Shown here: one piece after another, positions 51,905 to 61,255 of the stretch
Layout: every line of letters starts with the position of its first letter
Position numbering within the stretch: position 1 is the stretch's first letter
DNA from: Rhodopirellula islandica
GTDB taxonomy: Bacteria > Planctomycetota > Planctomycetia > Pirellulales > Pirellulaceae
Reading direction: 5' to 3'
Assembly: GCF_001027925.1 (NCBI RefSeq)
Contig: NZ_LECT01000006.1
Span: 124,001 to 188,000, forward strand
DNA length: 64,000 nucleotides
The notes under the pieces: generated by a model
What the model saw: the letters and a program-made list of their open reading frames with translations, nothing else
Database searches by the model: none
Told to the model about the DNA's origin: nothing
Made by a program: the position numbers and the translations under genes

Positions 51905-53623
51905 ATGATTCAGCGGAAGAAACAAACACGTCGTCTCGCGATCCAGTCTCTGGAAACACGCCGAGTGCTTGCCGCCAGTTTGGGCTGGGATGGTCCGGGA
52001 CTGGGCAGTGCCGCCCTGACCTACACGATTTCGGGATCGCCGAGTTCCCTGACGCAGGAAGAAACCGACGCAGCGATCGAAACGGCATTCGATGCTTGGG
52101 CCAGCGTGGCGGACATCGAGTTCACGGAAGTCGACCAACTGGGACTGAGTGATTCGATTGATATCTCGTTCGAGAACTTGGACGGAGGAGCCGGCACGCT
52201 CGCCCAGGCGTATTTTCCCGACGACGTGAACCCGGCTCGGTTGGCAGGTGACATCCAATTTGATCTGTCGGAAAACTGGGAAGTTGGCAATTCACTTGGA
52301 AACGCCGCGTTTGATTTGGTTTGGGTGGCGGTGCACGAAATTGGTCATTCGTTGGGGCTGGATCACACCGATGCCTCTGGAAGTGTTTTGGCACCGTTCG
52401 TTTCCGCCAATCAATCGTTCACCCAACTGGATGAGGATGACGCGATTGCGATCACGCAGTTGTACGCGGCGGCGGATACCGCGGCGGACGAGACCGAAGA
52501 GGAATCGGAAACGGCGGACGATGTTGAAGTGCCCGCTGACACCGAAACGATGGATGCCGACGACGATCCGGTCTCGGAGGATCCCACGACGGAGGATCCT
52601 GGAAGCAATGACAACGGCGAAACGGAGACGGAGGCCGATGAGCATCGGAGCCGGTGGTTTGCTTGGAATCGTTGGTACCGAAACAGTTTTCGGCAACGGT
52701 TCAGTGGACGTTTGGAGGTGGAGCTGAATTCTTACAACTACGTCAATCCGACGGACGTCAACGAGGACAACAGCACCACTGCGTTGGATGCTTTGATGGT
52801 GATCAACCAGCTCAATCAAACTTCCGATGGCGAATCCAGCGAGGTGGCGACCGACGGGTTGTGTGATGTCAACGGCGACGGAACGGTGACTTCCTTGGAC
52901 GCTTTGTTGGTCATCAATGCGATGAACGACGCCGACGTTGAAAGTTTGGTCTCCGAAACAGAGGCGGGGGAAGCGGAAGAATCAGAGAGCGACGTGGAAT
53001 CGGATACCTCGGATGACACGGAAGTCATCGTGGATGAAGAAGATGATTCGACCATTGATGAGGGTGGTTTGGTCGACGAGCCGACATCCATGGAGGAGGA
53101 AGATTGCAATCATGGTTCGCATGAATTTCAGCATGGACCGCACGGTTCGTTCCCAGTCGGTTTGGTTGACGGAGACGTGGAGGCGTTGATGGAGCGATGG
53201 GACACGGACGGTGACCAGTTGTTGTCGGAAGCAGAGGTTCCTGAGCGACTGTGGGAAAAGTGGGCCGAGTTGGACACCGATGCGGATGCGGATGGTTTGC
53301 TCACGACGGAAGAGCTCGCCGCAACATTCTTGACTGTTCGAGAAGAAAGATTTCTGTCCAAAGACGCCGATGGCGATGGCTTGATCACCGAGACCGAGGT
53401 TCGCGATCAACTCTGGGCGAAACTGTCCGTGGCCGACGGGGACGCGGATGGGGGTGTTTCGTTCGCTGAGTGGGAAGCCTATCGAGAGGAATCCGCGATC
53501 GCAGAGGAATCCGCGATCGCAGAGGACGAATCCGGGCTGTCGCAGTTCGCTCGTGTCGACGCCGCATTCAGGGAGGTGGGGAGGTCTACCCCTCGTGCCC
53601 GTTTTACTGGTTTTCGTCGCTGA
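51905..53623 (+). CDS. Matrixin-like metalloprotease with dockerin and EF hands
   Basis: A 572-residue surface protein. The start at 51905 (MIQRKKQTRRLAIQSLETRR) brings the LETRRVLAAS motif to residue 16. Residues about 25-195 form a matrixin-like protease: the zinc site HEIGHSLGLDH is intact, but the usual methionine of the Met-turn is replaced by leucine (SGSVLAPF). Then come an acidic linker, two dockerin repeats (DVNEDNSTTALDALMVINQL; DVNGDGTVTSLDALLVINAM), another acidic linker and four EF-hand loops (DTDGDQLLSEAE, DADADGLLTTEE, DADGDGLITETE, DGDADGGVSFAE). Two 18-bp DNA copies code for EESAIA near the end. Calcium-dependent anchoring is likely; protease activity is inferred. Confidence 0.88.
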   Translation: MIQRKKQTRRLAIQSLETRRVLAASLGWDGPGLGSAALTYTISGSPSSLTQEETDAAIETAFDAWASVADIEFTEVDQLGLSDSIDISFENLDGGAGTLAQAYFPDDVNPARLAGDIQFDLSENWEVGNSLGNAAFDLVWVAVHEIGHSLGLDHTDASGSVLAPFVSANQSFTQLDEDDAIAITQLYAAADTAADETEEESETADDVEVPADTETMDADDDPVSEDPTTEDPGSNDNGETETEADEHRSRWFAWNRWYRNSFRQRFSGRLEVELNSYNYVNPTDVNEDNSTTALDALMVINQLNQTSDGESSEVATDGLCDVNGDGTVTSLDALLVINAMNDADVESLVSETEAGEAEESESDVESDTSDDTEVIVDEEDDSTIDEGGLVDEPTSMEEEDCNHGSHEFQHGPHGSFPVGLVDGDVEALMERWDTDGDQLLSEAEVPERLWEKWAELDTDADADGLLTTEELAATFLTVREERFLSKDADGDGLITETEVRDQLWAKLSVADGDADGGVSFAEWEAYREESAIAEESAIAEDESGLSQFARVDAAFREVGRSTPRARFTGFRR

Positions 53624-53736
53624 ATCAGTGATTCTCAAAGAAATTGCAAAACGGACTGGCGGTTTTCTGTTTGCCCCGCAACTAGTTCCTTGCGAACGAT
53701 GATGCGAAGTCAGACTACTCTTCAGAAGGCAATGCG

Positions 53737-54414
53737 ATGGTCGCCACAGACTCCTCTTGGACGGCACGCGAAAATGAATCCAGTGACCGAGAAGGCTGGG
53801 GCAATGACCTCGGGTTCATTGAGTTGCTGGATCATGCGCGGGCTGGTGACCGGGATGCTCTCGGGCGATTGCTTCAGTGGTACGCGAATTACCTGACGAT
53901 TCTAGCCAGCACCCAGTTGGATCGCCGGTTGCGCAAACGCGTCAATCCGTCGGATATCGTTCAAGAGGCGATGTTGGAAGCGCACCAAGACTTCGGCGAT
54001 TTTCGTGGGACCAGCCAAGGCGAGTTGCTGTGTTGGTTGCGAACGATCTTGATTCACACGTTGCATCGCAGTTTCAAGCGTCACGTTCAAGTTCAGAAGC
54101 GAGACATTCGTCGCGAAGTCTCTTTGGAAGCGGTCAGCAATCGATTGGAGGAATCCGCCTGCAATTGGGCGGGGATTTTAGCAGGCAATGAACCCTCGCC
54201 GAGTGCACCCATGCGTGCTCGAGAAGGAGCCGTGGAATTGTCCAATCAGCTCAGCAAGCTCAAACCGCATTACCGCGAAGTGATCGTTCTGCGCGTGCTG
54301 CAAGGGCTTTCGTTTGATGAGATTGCGGAGCGGATGGATCGCAAGTGCGGGGCTGTTCGGATGCTTTGGCTGCGTGCATTGGAAAGTTTCAAGGCGTCCG
54401 AGGGGCAGCTTTGA
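53737..54414 (+). CDS. ECF-type RNA polymerase sigma factor
   Basis: A 225-residue sigma factor. Region 2 spans FIELLDHARAGDRDALGRLL to RRLRKRVNPSDIVQEAMLEA, with the DIVQEAMLEAHQDFGDFRG sequence of planctomycete ECF factors, then GELLCWLRTILIHTLHRSFK. Region 4 is LSNQLSKLKPHYREVIVLRV and LQGLSFDEIAERMDRKCGAV for -35 recognition. There is no anti-sigma gene of the usual type; the following gene codes for a Ser/Thr kinase that overlaps it (TGATG, ATG at 54414). Planctomycete ECF groups next to kinases are known, and regulation by phosphorylation is possible but unproven here. The start ATG at 53737 has GAAGGC upstream. Confidence 0.93.
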   Translation: MVATDSSWTARENESSDREGWGNDLGFIELLDHARAGDRDALGRLLQWYANYLTILASTQLDRRLRKRVNPSDIVQEAMLEAHQDFGDFRGTSQGELLCWLRTILIHTLHRSFKRHVQVQKRDIRREVSLEAVSNRLEESACNWAGILAGNEPSPSAPMRAREGAVELSNQLSKLKPHYREVIVLRVLQGLSFDEIAERMDRKCGAVRMLWLRALESFKASEGQL

Positions 54415-57083
54415 TGGTCGCTTTCCAGCATTCGGAGGCGGATTCACTTTCGGCGGATCCTTCGCTGCTGCGCGGGTTGAACGAAGAGCAACAATCACGG
54501 CTGACCAAGTTGCTGGATGAGTATTTGGTTGCGTTGGAAAACGGCGAGAGTTTGGATGCGGATGAAATTGTCCAGCAAAATCCCGACTTAGGATCGGTCT
54601 TTCACGCGTACCTTGAAAAACTGCGTGCGCTCTACGGTGTCGCGGCGGGCATGCAGGCCACGCTCGATGCGCCGTCTGTTCCTCTTCCCACGAACAAGCA
54701 ACTTGGCGACTTCCTTTTGCACCAAGAAATTGGTCGCGGTGGGATGGGAGTTGTCTACGAGGCCAGCCAGCAGTCGCTTGATCGACGCGTCGCGATCAAG
54801 TTGCTGCCGCTGGCTTCCATGTTGGACTCTCACCAGATCGCAAGGTTCAAGAACGAAGCTCATGCGGCTGGTCTGTTGCAGCACCCGCACATTGTTCCGA
54901 TTCACAGTGTCGGTAGTCATCAAGGCGTCCATTACTACGCGATGCAGTTCATTGACGGAATTGCTTTGGATGCATGGGTGCGAGAACGCCGTGAAGAGAA
55001 GATGGCTGAAGAGATCGGCAATGGATCGGTAGCGTCGTCCGGTGAAACTCGCACTGAGTCGGCGGAGCAGAAGCGAGACGCTTGGAAACAAGTGATCCAG
55101 TGGGGGATCGACATCGCCGATGCGTTGCATGTTGCACATGAGAACGGCGTGGTGCATCGCGACGTGAAGCCTTCCAATTTGATGCTCGATCGATCTGGCA
55201 AAATTTGGGTCACCGATTTTGGATTGGCCCGTTGCCAGACGGAGATGTCGCTAACCCGATCCGGTGATGTGATTGGGACGATGCGGTACATGAGTCCCGA
55301 ACAGGCTCGTGGGCAATCGGCTTTGATTGATGGACGAGCCGATGAGTATTCCTTGGCTGCGACGTTGTACGAATGTCTGACGCTGCGGTACGCTCATGAA
55401 GGAGACGACGCGGCAACGATTCTGAAGCGAATCGACAATGAGGAGGTGATCCCCTTGCATCTGTTGCGGCCCGATTTGCCTCGTGATTTGGGGACGGTCA
55501 TCGCGAAAGCCATGTCGAAGAATCGCGAAGATCGATATGAAACTGCGAATGAGTTTGCCGATGACATGAAGCGGGTGCTGCGAGGCGAACCCACGATCGC
55601 CCGACCACCGTCCATCGCGGATCGGTTGGTTCGGCTGGCCTCCAAACATCGTCGTGTTGCGTTGGCAGCCGCTTTGATTGTGACGCTGGGTTTGGTCGGT
55701 TCCGCCATTGCCAATGCCAAGTTGGCGACTGCAAAGCAGGCGTCGGACGAAAATGCATTGCGGGCCACTCGGGGCGAGTTGCTGGCGCGAGGGGCCTTGG
55801 ATCGGATGGGGACGCGCATCGCCGAGTTGCTGGTTGATATTCCCGCAGCGGACTCGGTACGCCGTTTGTTGTTGTTGGAAATGTTGGACTACTACGAACG
55901 GTTCGCCGCGGAAGTCAAAGACGATCCAACGCTTCGAGAGGATTTTGCGATGACACTCGCGAAAGCGGGGGCGTTGCAGTCGGAACTTGGCGACAGCGAG
56001 CAGGCGATCAAAGAGCTCAAACGCAGTGAATCGATTTACGCGGCGTTGGCGGAGGACGCTAGGCTCAATGATCCCGTGCGGTTGCACTGGTCGACTTGTC
56101 AGAACAACTTGGCACAGGCCTTGGTTCGGGCAGGAAAACTCGAAGACGCTGCTCGCTACTTCGTGCGAGCGATGACGACCCAGCAGACGCTGACTGATCG
56201 AGGCGATTCGTTTCCTTCGCAACGAGAGGCGGAGGTGTCGCTCGCGACCACTTTGAACAACATGGGTTTGTTGTTGATGCGAACGGACGCGACGTCCGAG
56301 GCCGAAAAGCATTTTGTCAGAGCGATCGAGCGACTTCAGCCTTTGTTGAATGAGTCGGTCTCGGAAGCTGAACGTTTGCCGGGATCGAAGGCTGATCCCG
56401 TTCCACAGAAGCTTGCGGCGGTGCAGTCCAACTTGGCCGGCTTGTTAACCGAATCGGATCCTGAAAGAGCAATTCAGCATGCGGGCCAGGCACTCGATTC
56501 GCAATTGAAATTTTTGCAGTCAGACCCCGGTGATGCGAAGGTTGCTGGGCAGACGATCGTGACACTGAACACGCTCGGTGCCGCACAGTCAGCAACGGGA
56601 CGCCACACCCAGGCAATCAAGACGTTTGAACAAGCGATTGAGATTGGCAGCCAAGTGGTTGTTCGTTGGCCGAATCATCCCAATTATCGACGGGATCTCG
56701 CCTTGAGTTTCAATCACCTGGGTTTGACTCAGTCGAAGAGGGGGGCTCTGCAAGAGGCTCGCAAGGCGTTTGAAAAGGCATTGGAAACAGGCCAGTCGCT
56801 GGCGGTCCAATTCCCGGAGGATGCTGAGACTCAGAGCATGCTCGGCGGGGTTTGGAATAACTACGGTTTCTTGCAGCAGCAACTGGGGGAGACGGAATCC
56901 GCCGCCCGAGCGTATTCTCAAGCAATCAAGCTTCAATCCGTCGCCGTTTCGGTTGCTCCCGAAGTTGCGCGTTACAATGACTACCTGCGAAAGCATCAGG
57001 CCAATCATCAAAAAGTGATGGCATCCAATGGAAATTCGCGGCGTCAAGAAGAGCCACAAGGATTGACCCATGAAGCCAACTGA
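54414..57083 (+). CDS. Transmembrane Ser/Thr protein kinase with TPR domain
   Basis: An 889-residue kinase. The start ATG at 54414 overlaps the stop of the sigma factor gene. The kinase domain (about residues 85-375) has glycine loop IGRGGMGVVYEA, VAIKLL lysine, catalytic loop VVHRDVKPSNLML, DFGLARC and the activation segment GTMRYMSPEQARGQS, all intact. An insert rich in E and K (REEKMAEEIGNGSVASSGET) lies within the C-lobe. One helix (VALAAALIVTLGLVGSAIAN) is near residue 430, so the TPR-rich rest (about 450-880; GDSEQAIKELKRSESIYAAL, GRHTQAIKTFEQAIEI, GETESAARAYSQAIKL) is outside. It overlaps the next gene by 14 bp, so sigma factor, kinase and surface protein are probably one unit. Confidence 0.94.
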   Translation: MVAFQHSEADSLSADPSLLRGLNEEQQSRLTKLLDEYLVALENGESLDADEIVQQNPDLGSVFHAYLEKLRALYGVAAGMQATLDAPSVPLPTNKQLGDFLLHQEIGRGGMGVVYEASQQSLDRRVAIKLLPLASMLDSHQIARFKNEAHAAGLLQHPHIVPIHSVGSHQGVHYYAMQFIDGIALDAWVRERREEKMAEEIGNGSVASSGETRTESAEQKRDAWKQVIQWGIDIADALHVAHENGVVHRDVKPSNLMLDRSGKIWVTDFGLARCQTEMSLTRSGDVIGTMRYMSPEQARGQSALIDGRADEYSLAATLYECLTLRYAHEGDDAATILKRIDNEEVIPLHLLRPDLPRDLGTVIAKAMSKNREDRYETANEFADDMKRVLRGEPTIARPPSIADRLVRLASKHRRVALAAALIVTLGLVGSAIANAKLATAKQASDENALRATRGELLARGALDRMGTRIAELLVDIPAADSVRRLLLLEMLDYYERFAAEVKDDPTLREDFAMTLAKAGALQSELGDSEQAIKELKRSESIYAALAEDARLNDPVRLHWSTCQNNLAQALVRAGKLEDAARYFVRAMTTQQTLTDRGDSFPSQREAEVSLATTLNNMGLLLMRTDATSEAEKHFVRAIERLQPLLNESVSEAERLPGSKADPVPQKLAAVQSNLAGLLTESDPERAIQHAGQALDSQLKFLQSDPGDAKVAGQTIVTLNTLGAAQSATGRHTQAIKTFEQAIEIGSQVVVRWPNHPNYRRDLALSFNHLGLTQSKRGALQEARKAFEKALETGQSLAVQFPEDAETQSMLGGVWNNYGFLQQQLGETESAARAYSQAIKLQSVAVSVAPEVARYNDYLRKHQANHQKVMASNGNSRRQEEPQGLTHEAN

Positions 57084-58518
57084 AGACTCACGAATTTTAC
57101 TGCTTGAACAACTGGAATCACGTTCTTTGTTGGCGGGTGGGATTCTTGCTCATTCAGATGCAGGGGGTGGCTCGCAGGAACTCGATCGCTCGCAAATCGA
57201 TCGAGCCATTCCGGCATTGCAACGAACGGTTGCATCGATCCAGGCCAGCGGCTCACGTGACGGTTCGGGGATTCAGACACTCGATGCACGTGGACAAGGT
57301 TCGGGTTCCGTCCGACCGATCGAAGGCTTTTCGTCCAACTCTCATCCCGGGTCATCGTCGGATCAACGTGGCGGTTTGGGCCAGCGTGATGCTCGACAAA
57401 GCAATTCAGGACTGCAAAGTCTTGGGAATGAATCGCGAAACAACCAATCACGGAGTGATTTGAACCGGAGCGGTTCGTTGCAGTCGAGTTCCCTGACCTC
57501 CGCGGATCGTTCGCTGGCCAGTGATAGTGTTCAGCCGATTCAGTCCAGCACCGTTGTGGTGGTGGTTCAGTTCGTGACCACTTCGCCACGACCTGACAAC
57601 AGTGTGAGTGTTGACAGTGTGCTGAGTGGAGGAAGCGGGCGGTCATCGGTCGGTCAAGGGACCGTGTTGGTGCGCGCGAACTCCAGTGCAGCACCTTCCG
57701 AGCAAAGCGTTGCCGGTGGAAGCGATGGGTTGAAGGCGGCTGCATCGGATGCTGTCACGGCAGACAGTGGGCCAGTGCAACAAGATCAATCGACCGTGGA
57801 AGGCGCCGTCGACGCGACCGCAGTCGCTGCCGCAACGACGACGTATGAACGGACGAACTCAACCACAGAAGGTTCGCGAATCGATCTTGCCGACTCCTCT
57901 GCCTCAAGTGCTGCGAGCGATGTGGATGGCGGCACGATCGATTGGTTGCCGCGAGTGTCCAGCGACGATGTGTCGTTGGATTCGTCTCAAGCAGATGATT
58001 CGTGGGAATTGGACGAAGAAACACTCGAGCATCTGCGTGAGGTGGCTCGGGCTGCATCGGATAAGGATGCAGACGACGTTGAAGCGACTGCGGCTCGTGA
58101 TGCCGGTGAATCGTCGCTGCTCGAAGGTCACTCCGTCGATGATGCTCTGGCAACTTGGTTTGGTTCACCGACCGGGTTGGTCGATGGAATTCGATTCCAA
58201 GGCACGTTGCCAACCGTCGTTCCGACGCTGTCGCCGGGAATGGTGGACATTGCGTTGGACGCAACGGTCGGAGTCCATCGAACCGTGGGGTTGATGGCGT
58301 CGTCCGAAACGGTGTCCAGGCCAGTCGCGGTGGACGAAGTTCGGGACGCGGTCTTGGCGGCAATCGCGTTTGAAACCGACGTCTTGGCTCAGCCTGCACT
58401 CGATTCTCGGCCGCTTCGTTTGTCTGGGTTGGCGTATCCAGGAGCGGCGATCGTCGCGGGGGCTCTGGCGTTGAATGCTCGTCGTCGCCGAGATGAAATG
58501 TTGCTGACCAGCCGTTAA
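57070..58518 (+). CDS. LESRSLLA surface protein of unknown function
   Basis: A 482-residue protein. The ATG at 57070 lies inside the end of the kinase gene. The N-terminus (RILLLEQLESRSLLAGGILA) has the LExRxLLA motif also present in the peroxidase and metalloprotease upstream. The mature part is serine-, glutamine- and aspartate-rich and without recognisable domains (GSGSVRPIEGFSSNSHPGSS, ADRSLASDSVQPIQSSTVVV). Near the C-terminus is a helix (AYPGAAIVAGALALNARRRR), a possible membrane anchor with a basic end, resembling a sorting signal. I do not recognise the family. Its coupling to a sigma factor and kinase suggests that it is a sensed or controlled surface protein. Confidence 0.75.
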   Translation: MKPTEDSRILLLEQLESRSLLAGGILAHSDAGGGSQELDRSQIDRAIPALQRTVASIQASGSRDGSGIQTLDARGQGSGSVRPIEGFSSNSHPGSSSDQRGGLGQRDARQSNSGLQSLGNESRNNQSRSDLNRSGSLQSSSLTSADRSLASDSVQPIQSSTVVVVVQFVTTSPRPDNSVSVDSVLSGGSGRSSVGQGTVLVRANSSAAPSEQSVAGGSDGLKAAASDAVTADSGPVQQDQSTVEGAVDATAVAAATTTYERTNSTTEGSRIDLADSSASSAASDVDGGTIDWLPRVSSDDVSLDSSQADDSWELDEETLEHLREVARAASDKDADDVEATAARDAGESSLLEGHSVDDALATWFGSPTGLVDGIRFQGTLPTVVPTLSPGMVDIALDATVGVHRTVGLMASSETVSRPVAVDEVRDAVLAAIAFETDVLAQPALDSRPLRLSGLAYPGAAIVAGALALNARRRRDEMLLTSR

Positions 58519-58665
58519 GGAATGGTGACGTGGCGACCGGGAGTGGTGGTCGTCGTGTATCTTGGGGGAGCACGGAACCCAGGCAGACTTTCTGGGTTGA
58601 ATGCTTGATTGGGCGCGTTCTGGACGTTCCCTGCGATTCCCCACCGGCATTTTGGAGCTGGAATT

Positions 58666-60102
58666 TTGCGACACTCGACCTTTTTTTGTGGTTTGGCACT
58701 GTTGGCATGCTGTACTCCAAACGCCATTTCGTCCGCGACGGGCAATGATGTGAACCGCGATTGGCCTCAGTGGCGAGGTCCTGATTCGTCGGGCGCCGCT
58801 CTGGAATCCAATCCGCCGACGACTTGGAGTGAGTCGGAAAACATTCTCTGGAAAATTGACGTTCCTGGCGTCGGAAGCAGCACGCCAATCGTTCTCGGTG
58901 ATCGGGTGTACGTCAGCACGGCCGTGAAAACCGAGCGGATGGTGGAAGGTGCTGGTTCCAGCGAAGCACCCGCCGAGGCGTCGCAGGAAGCCGCTCCGCC
59001 ACGCGGGAACCGACGCGCTGGAGGCGGACGTCCGGAAGGTGGACGCGGGGGACCGGAACGCGGCGGGCGAGGTCGCGGCGGCCGAGGTGGTGAGGCGAAG
59101 CCGACGAACTATCACGATTTCATGGTGATTGCTTACGACCGCACCGACGGCAAAGAAATCTGGCGGACATCGTTGACGCAAGAGGTGCCTCACGAAGCCG
59201 GTCACAACACCAACACGCTGGCATCGGCTTCGCCCATCACGGATGGCGAAAAATTGTACATGTCGTTTGGGTCGCGAGGTGTTTTCTGTTTGGACCTCGA
59301 TGGCAAGCAGTTGTGGAGTGTCGACTTGGGCCAGATGCAAACTCGCAATCAATTTGGCGAAGGCAGTTCGCCTGCCGTCCACAACAGCACCTTGGTTGTG
59401 CCCTGGGATCATGAAGGCGAATCCTTCATCGTCGCCTTGGACGCCGCGACCGGAGACGAAAAATGGCGTCAAAGTCGCGATGAACAAACGACTTGGTCGA
59501 CGCCACTGATCACCGAGTACGAAGGCCGCACACAGGTCATCACCAATGGTTCCAAGCGAGTCCGCAGCTATGACTTGGCGACCGGAGAACTGATTTGGGA
59601 ATGTGGCGGGCAGGCTGGTAACCCGATCCCCTCCCCCGTTCGTTTTGAAGACAATGTCATCGTGATGACCGGCTTTCGTGGTTACGCGATTTATTCGATT
59701 CCACTGAGTGCCAAGGGCGACATCACCGACAGCGACGTGATCACTTGGATCGAAGAAGATGCGGCTCCCTATGTGCCTTCGCCGGTGCTTTACAAAGGTC
59801 AGCTGTACTTCGTGAAGGCCAACAACGGTGTTTTGGTTTCTCGCCAGGCGAAGACGGGAGAATTGGTGATCGACCAAACTCGTCTGCCAGACATCGCATC
59901 GGTTTATGCCTCGCCGGTTGCCGCGGCGGATCGCGTGTACTTCACCGGTCGTGATGGAACCACTCTGGTATTGCGCCATGGCAATGAGTTGGAAGCCATT
60001 GCCACCAACAAGTTGGATGACGAAATCGATGCGTCGGCAGCGATCGTCGGCGACCAGATCTTTCTGCGTGGCAAGTCACATTTGTACTGCATTGGCGAGT
60101 AG
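58666..60102 (+). CDS. Secreted PQQ-like beta-propeller protein
   Basis: A 478-residue protein. The TTG start at 58666 is chosen because GGAG lies 8 nt upstream and a signal peptide (LRHSTFFCGLALLACCTPNA) follows directly. The propeller blades have WPQWRGPDSSGAALESNPPT, the AxxG/GxxxW pattern (VIAYDRTDGKEIWRTSL, FCLDLDGKQLWSVDLG, VALDAATGDEKWR, RSYDLATGELIWE, LVSRQAKTGELVID). An insertion of about 30 residues (from RGNRRAGGGRPEGGRGGPER onward) is arginine- and glycine-rich. PQQ-like proteins of planctomycetes mostly lack PQQ cofactor ligands and may bind proteins or sugars; true enzyme activity is not shown here. Confidence 0.9.
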   Translation: MRHSTFFCGLALLACCTPNAISSATGNDVNRDWPQWRGPDSSGAALESNPPTTWSESENILWKIDVPGVGSSTPIVLGDRVYVSTAVKTERMVEGAGSSEAPAEASQEAAPPRGNRRAGGGRPEGGRGGPERGGRGRGGRGGEAKPTNYHDFMVIAYDRTDGKEIWRTSLTQEVPHEAGHNTNTLASASPITDGEKLYMSFGSRGVFCLDLDGKQLWSVDLGQMQTRNQFGEGSSPAVHNSTLVVPWDHEGESFIVALDAATGDEKWRQSRDEQTTWSTPLITEYEGRTQVITNGSKRVRSYDLATGELIWECGGQAGNPIPSPVRFEDNVIVMTGFRGYAIYSIPLSAKGDITDSDVITWIEEDAAPYVPSPVLYKGQLYFVKANNGVLVSRQAKTGELVIDQTRLPDIASVYASPVAAADRVYFTGRDGTTLVLRHGNELEAIATNKLDDEIDASAAIVGDQIFLRGKSHLYCIGE

Positions 60103-60217
60103 CAGTTGACGTGTCACAGTTCGTGAGTCGTCTGGATGTGGCTGGCGAACGATAGTGTCACTCCGGATTTGTTTCTCAAGCCCCTTCCACGTACCCCCTC
60201 AAAAGGTTGAGTTCAGA

Positions 60218-61066
60218 ATGTGTGACCAGGATCATTTCGAAGAAGATCTGAAGAAGTATTCGCGTCGTGATATCGGAACCTTGGCCGCGGCTGGAATTGG
60301 TGCTGCCATGATGCTTCCCAAAGTCGCCGACGCGGCGGAAGTCAGCGGACGCGACGTTGAGATCGAAACGCCGGACGGCAAGTGTGACGCTTACTTCGTG
60401 GCTCCTTCCTCGGGATCGCATGCGGCTGTTTTGATCTGGCCGGACATCTTTGGTTTGCGTCCTGCCTTTCGTCAAATGGGAAAACGCTTGGCCGAATCGG
60501 GGTACAGCGTGTTGGTGGTCAATCCGTTTTATCGCCAACAAAAAGCTCCGACGGCCGCCAATGGGGCCAACACGTCGATCGCAGAGGTGCGGCCTTTGGC
60601 TCGCTCTCTGACCCCGGAAACGCACACCACCGATGCGCAAGCGTTTGTGGCTTGGTTGGACAAGCAAGCCCAGGTCGACACGGGCAAACCGATTGGCACA
60701 ACGGGCTATTGCATGGGTGGGCCAATCGTCTTTCGAACCGCCGCTGCGGTTCCCGATCGCATCGGTGCGGCAGCGACGTTCCATGGTGGCGGATTGGTGT
60801 CCGACGGGGACGACAGCCCGCATCGGTTGATTCCAAAGATGAAAGCGGACTTTCTGATCGCGGTTGCGGAGAACGATGACCAACGCGATCCGGAAGCGAA
60901 AACCGTGCTGAAGGAATCGTTTGAAGAGGCCAATCTCGCAGCTGAGATCGAAGTCTACCCTGCGGGGCACGGTTGGTGCCCTCCCGACACGCGAGTTCAC
61001 AATCCAGAGCAAGCTGAGAAAGCTTGGAGCCGGATGCTCGCGTTGTTCGAGAAGGCCTTGGCCTGA
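60218..61066 (+). CDS. Tat-exported dienelactone hydrolase family protein
   Basis: A 282-residue alpha/beta hydrolase. The start at 60218 (MCDQDHFEEDLKKYSRRDIG) is preferred to an ATG at 60155, with AAAGG about 10 nt before. A twin-arginine signal is present (SRRDIGTLAAAGIGAAMMLP), giving export. The core has FVAPSSGSHAAVLIWPDIFG, the nucleophile Cys in GTTGYCMGGPIVF, Asp in AVAENDDQRDPEA, and His in YPAGHGWCPPDTRV, the Cys-Asp-His triad of dienelactone hydrolases. The family hydrolyses lactones in aromatic degradation, but most members have other or unknown substrates; here none is indicated. It stands next to the PQQ-like protein on the same strand, 115 bp apart. Confidence 0.9.
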   Translation: MCDQDHFEEDLKKYSRRDIGTLAAAGIGAAMMLPKVADAAEVSGRDVEIETPDGKCDAYFVAPSSGSHAAVLIWPDIFGLRPAFRQMGKRLAESGYSVLVVNPFYRQQKAPTAANGANTSIAEVRPLARSLTPETHTTDAQAFVAWLDKQAQVDTGKPIGTTGYCMGGPIVFRTAAAVPDRIGAAATFHGGGLVSDGDDSPHRLIPKMKADFLIAVAENDDQRDPEAKTVLKESFEEANLAAEIEVYPAGHGWCPPDTRVHNPEQAEKAWSRMLALFEKALA

Positions 61067-61094
61067 GGCAGCATTCGCAGGCAATGGCTGGGCT

Positions 61095-61118
61095 TGATAA
61101 CTGGGCCTGATAACTGGG
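61095..61118 (+). repeat. 11-bp direct repeat
   Basis: TGATAACTGGG at 61095-61105 is repeated at 61108-61118 in the gap after the hydrolase gene. Confidence 0.6.
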
Positions 61119-61255
61119 AGGCGACGGTCTGGTTGACGTCAGGATTGGGACGCAATATCGTTGATCGTCGTTGGACGATTGCCATCTGTCACGATTTGGT
61201 TGTGGCGACCGTCCTTTGAATGTGTACCGGTTTTCGCCTGCCCTTGAGAGTGTCC

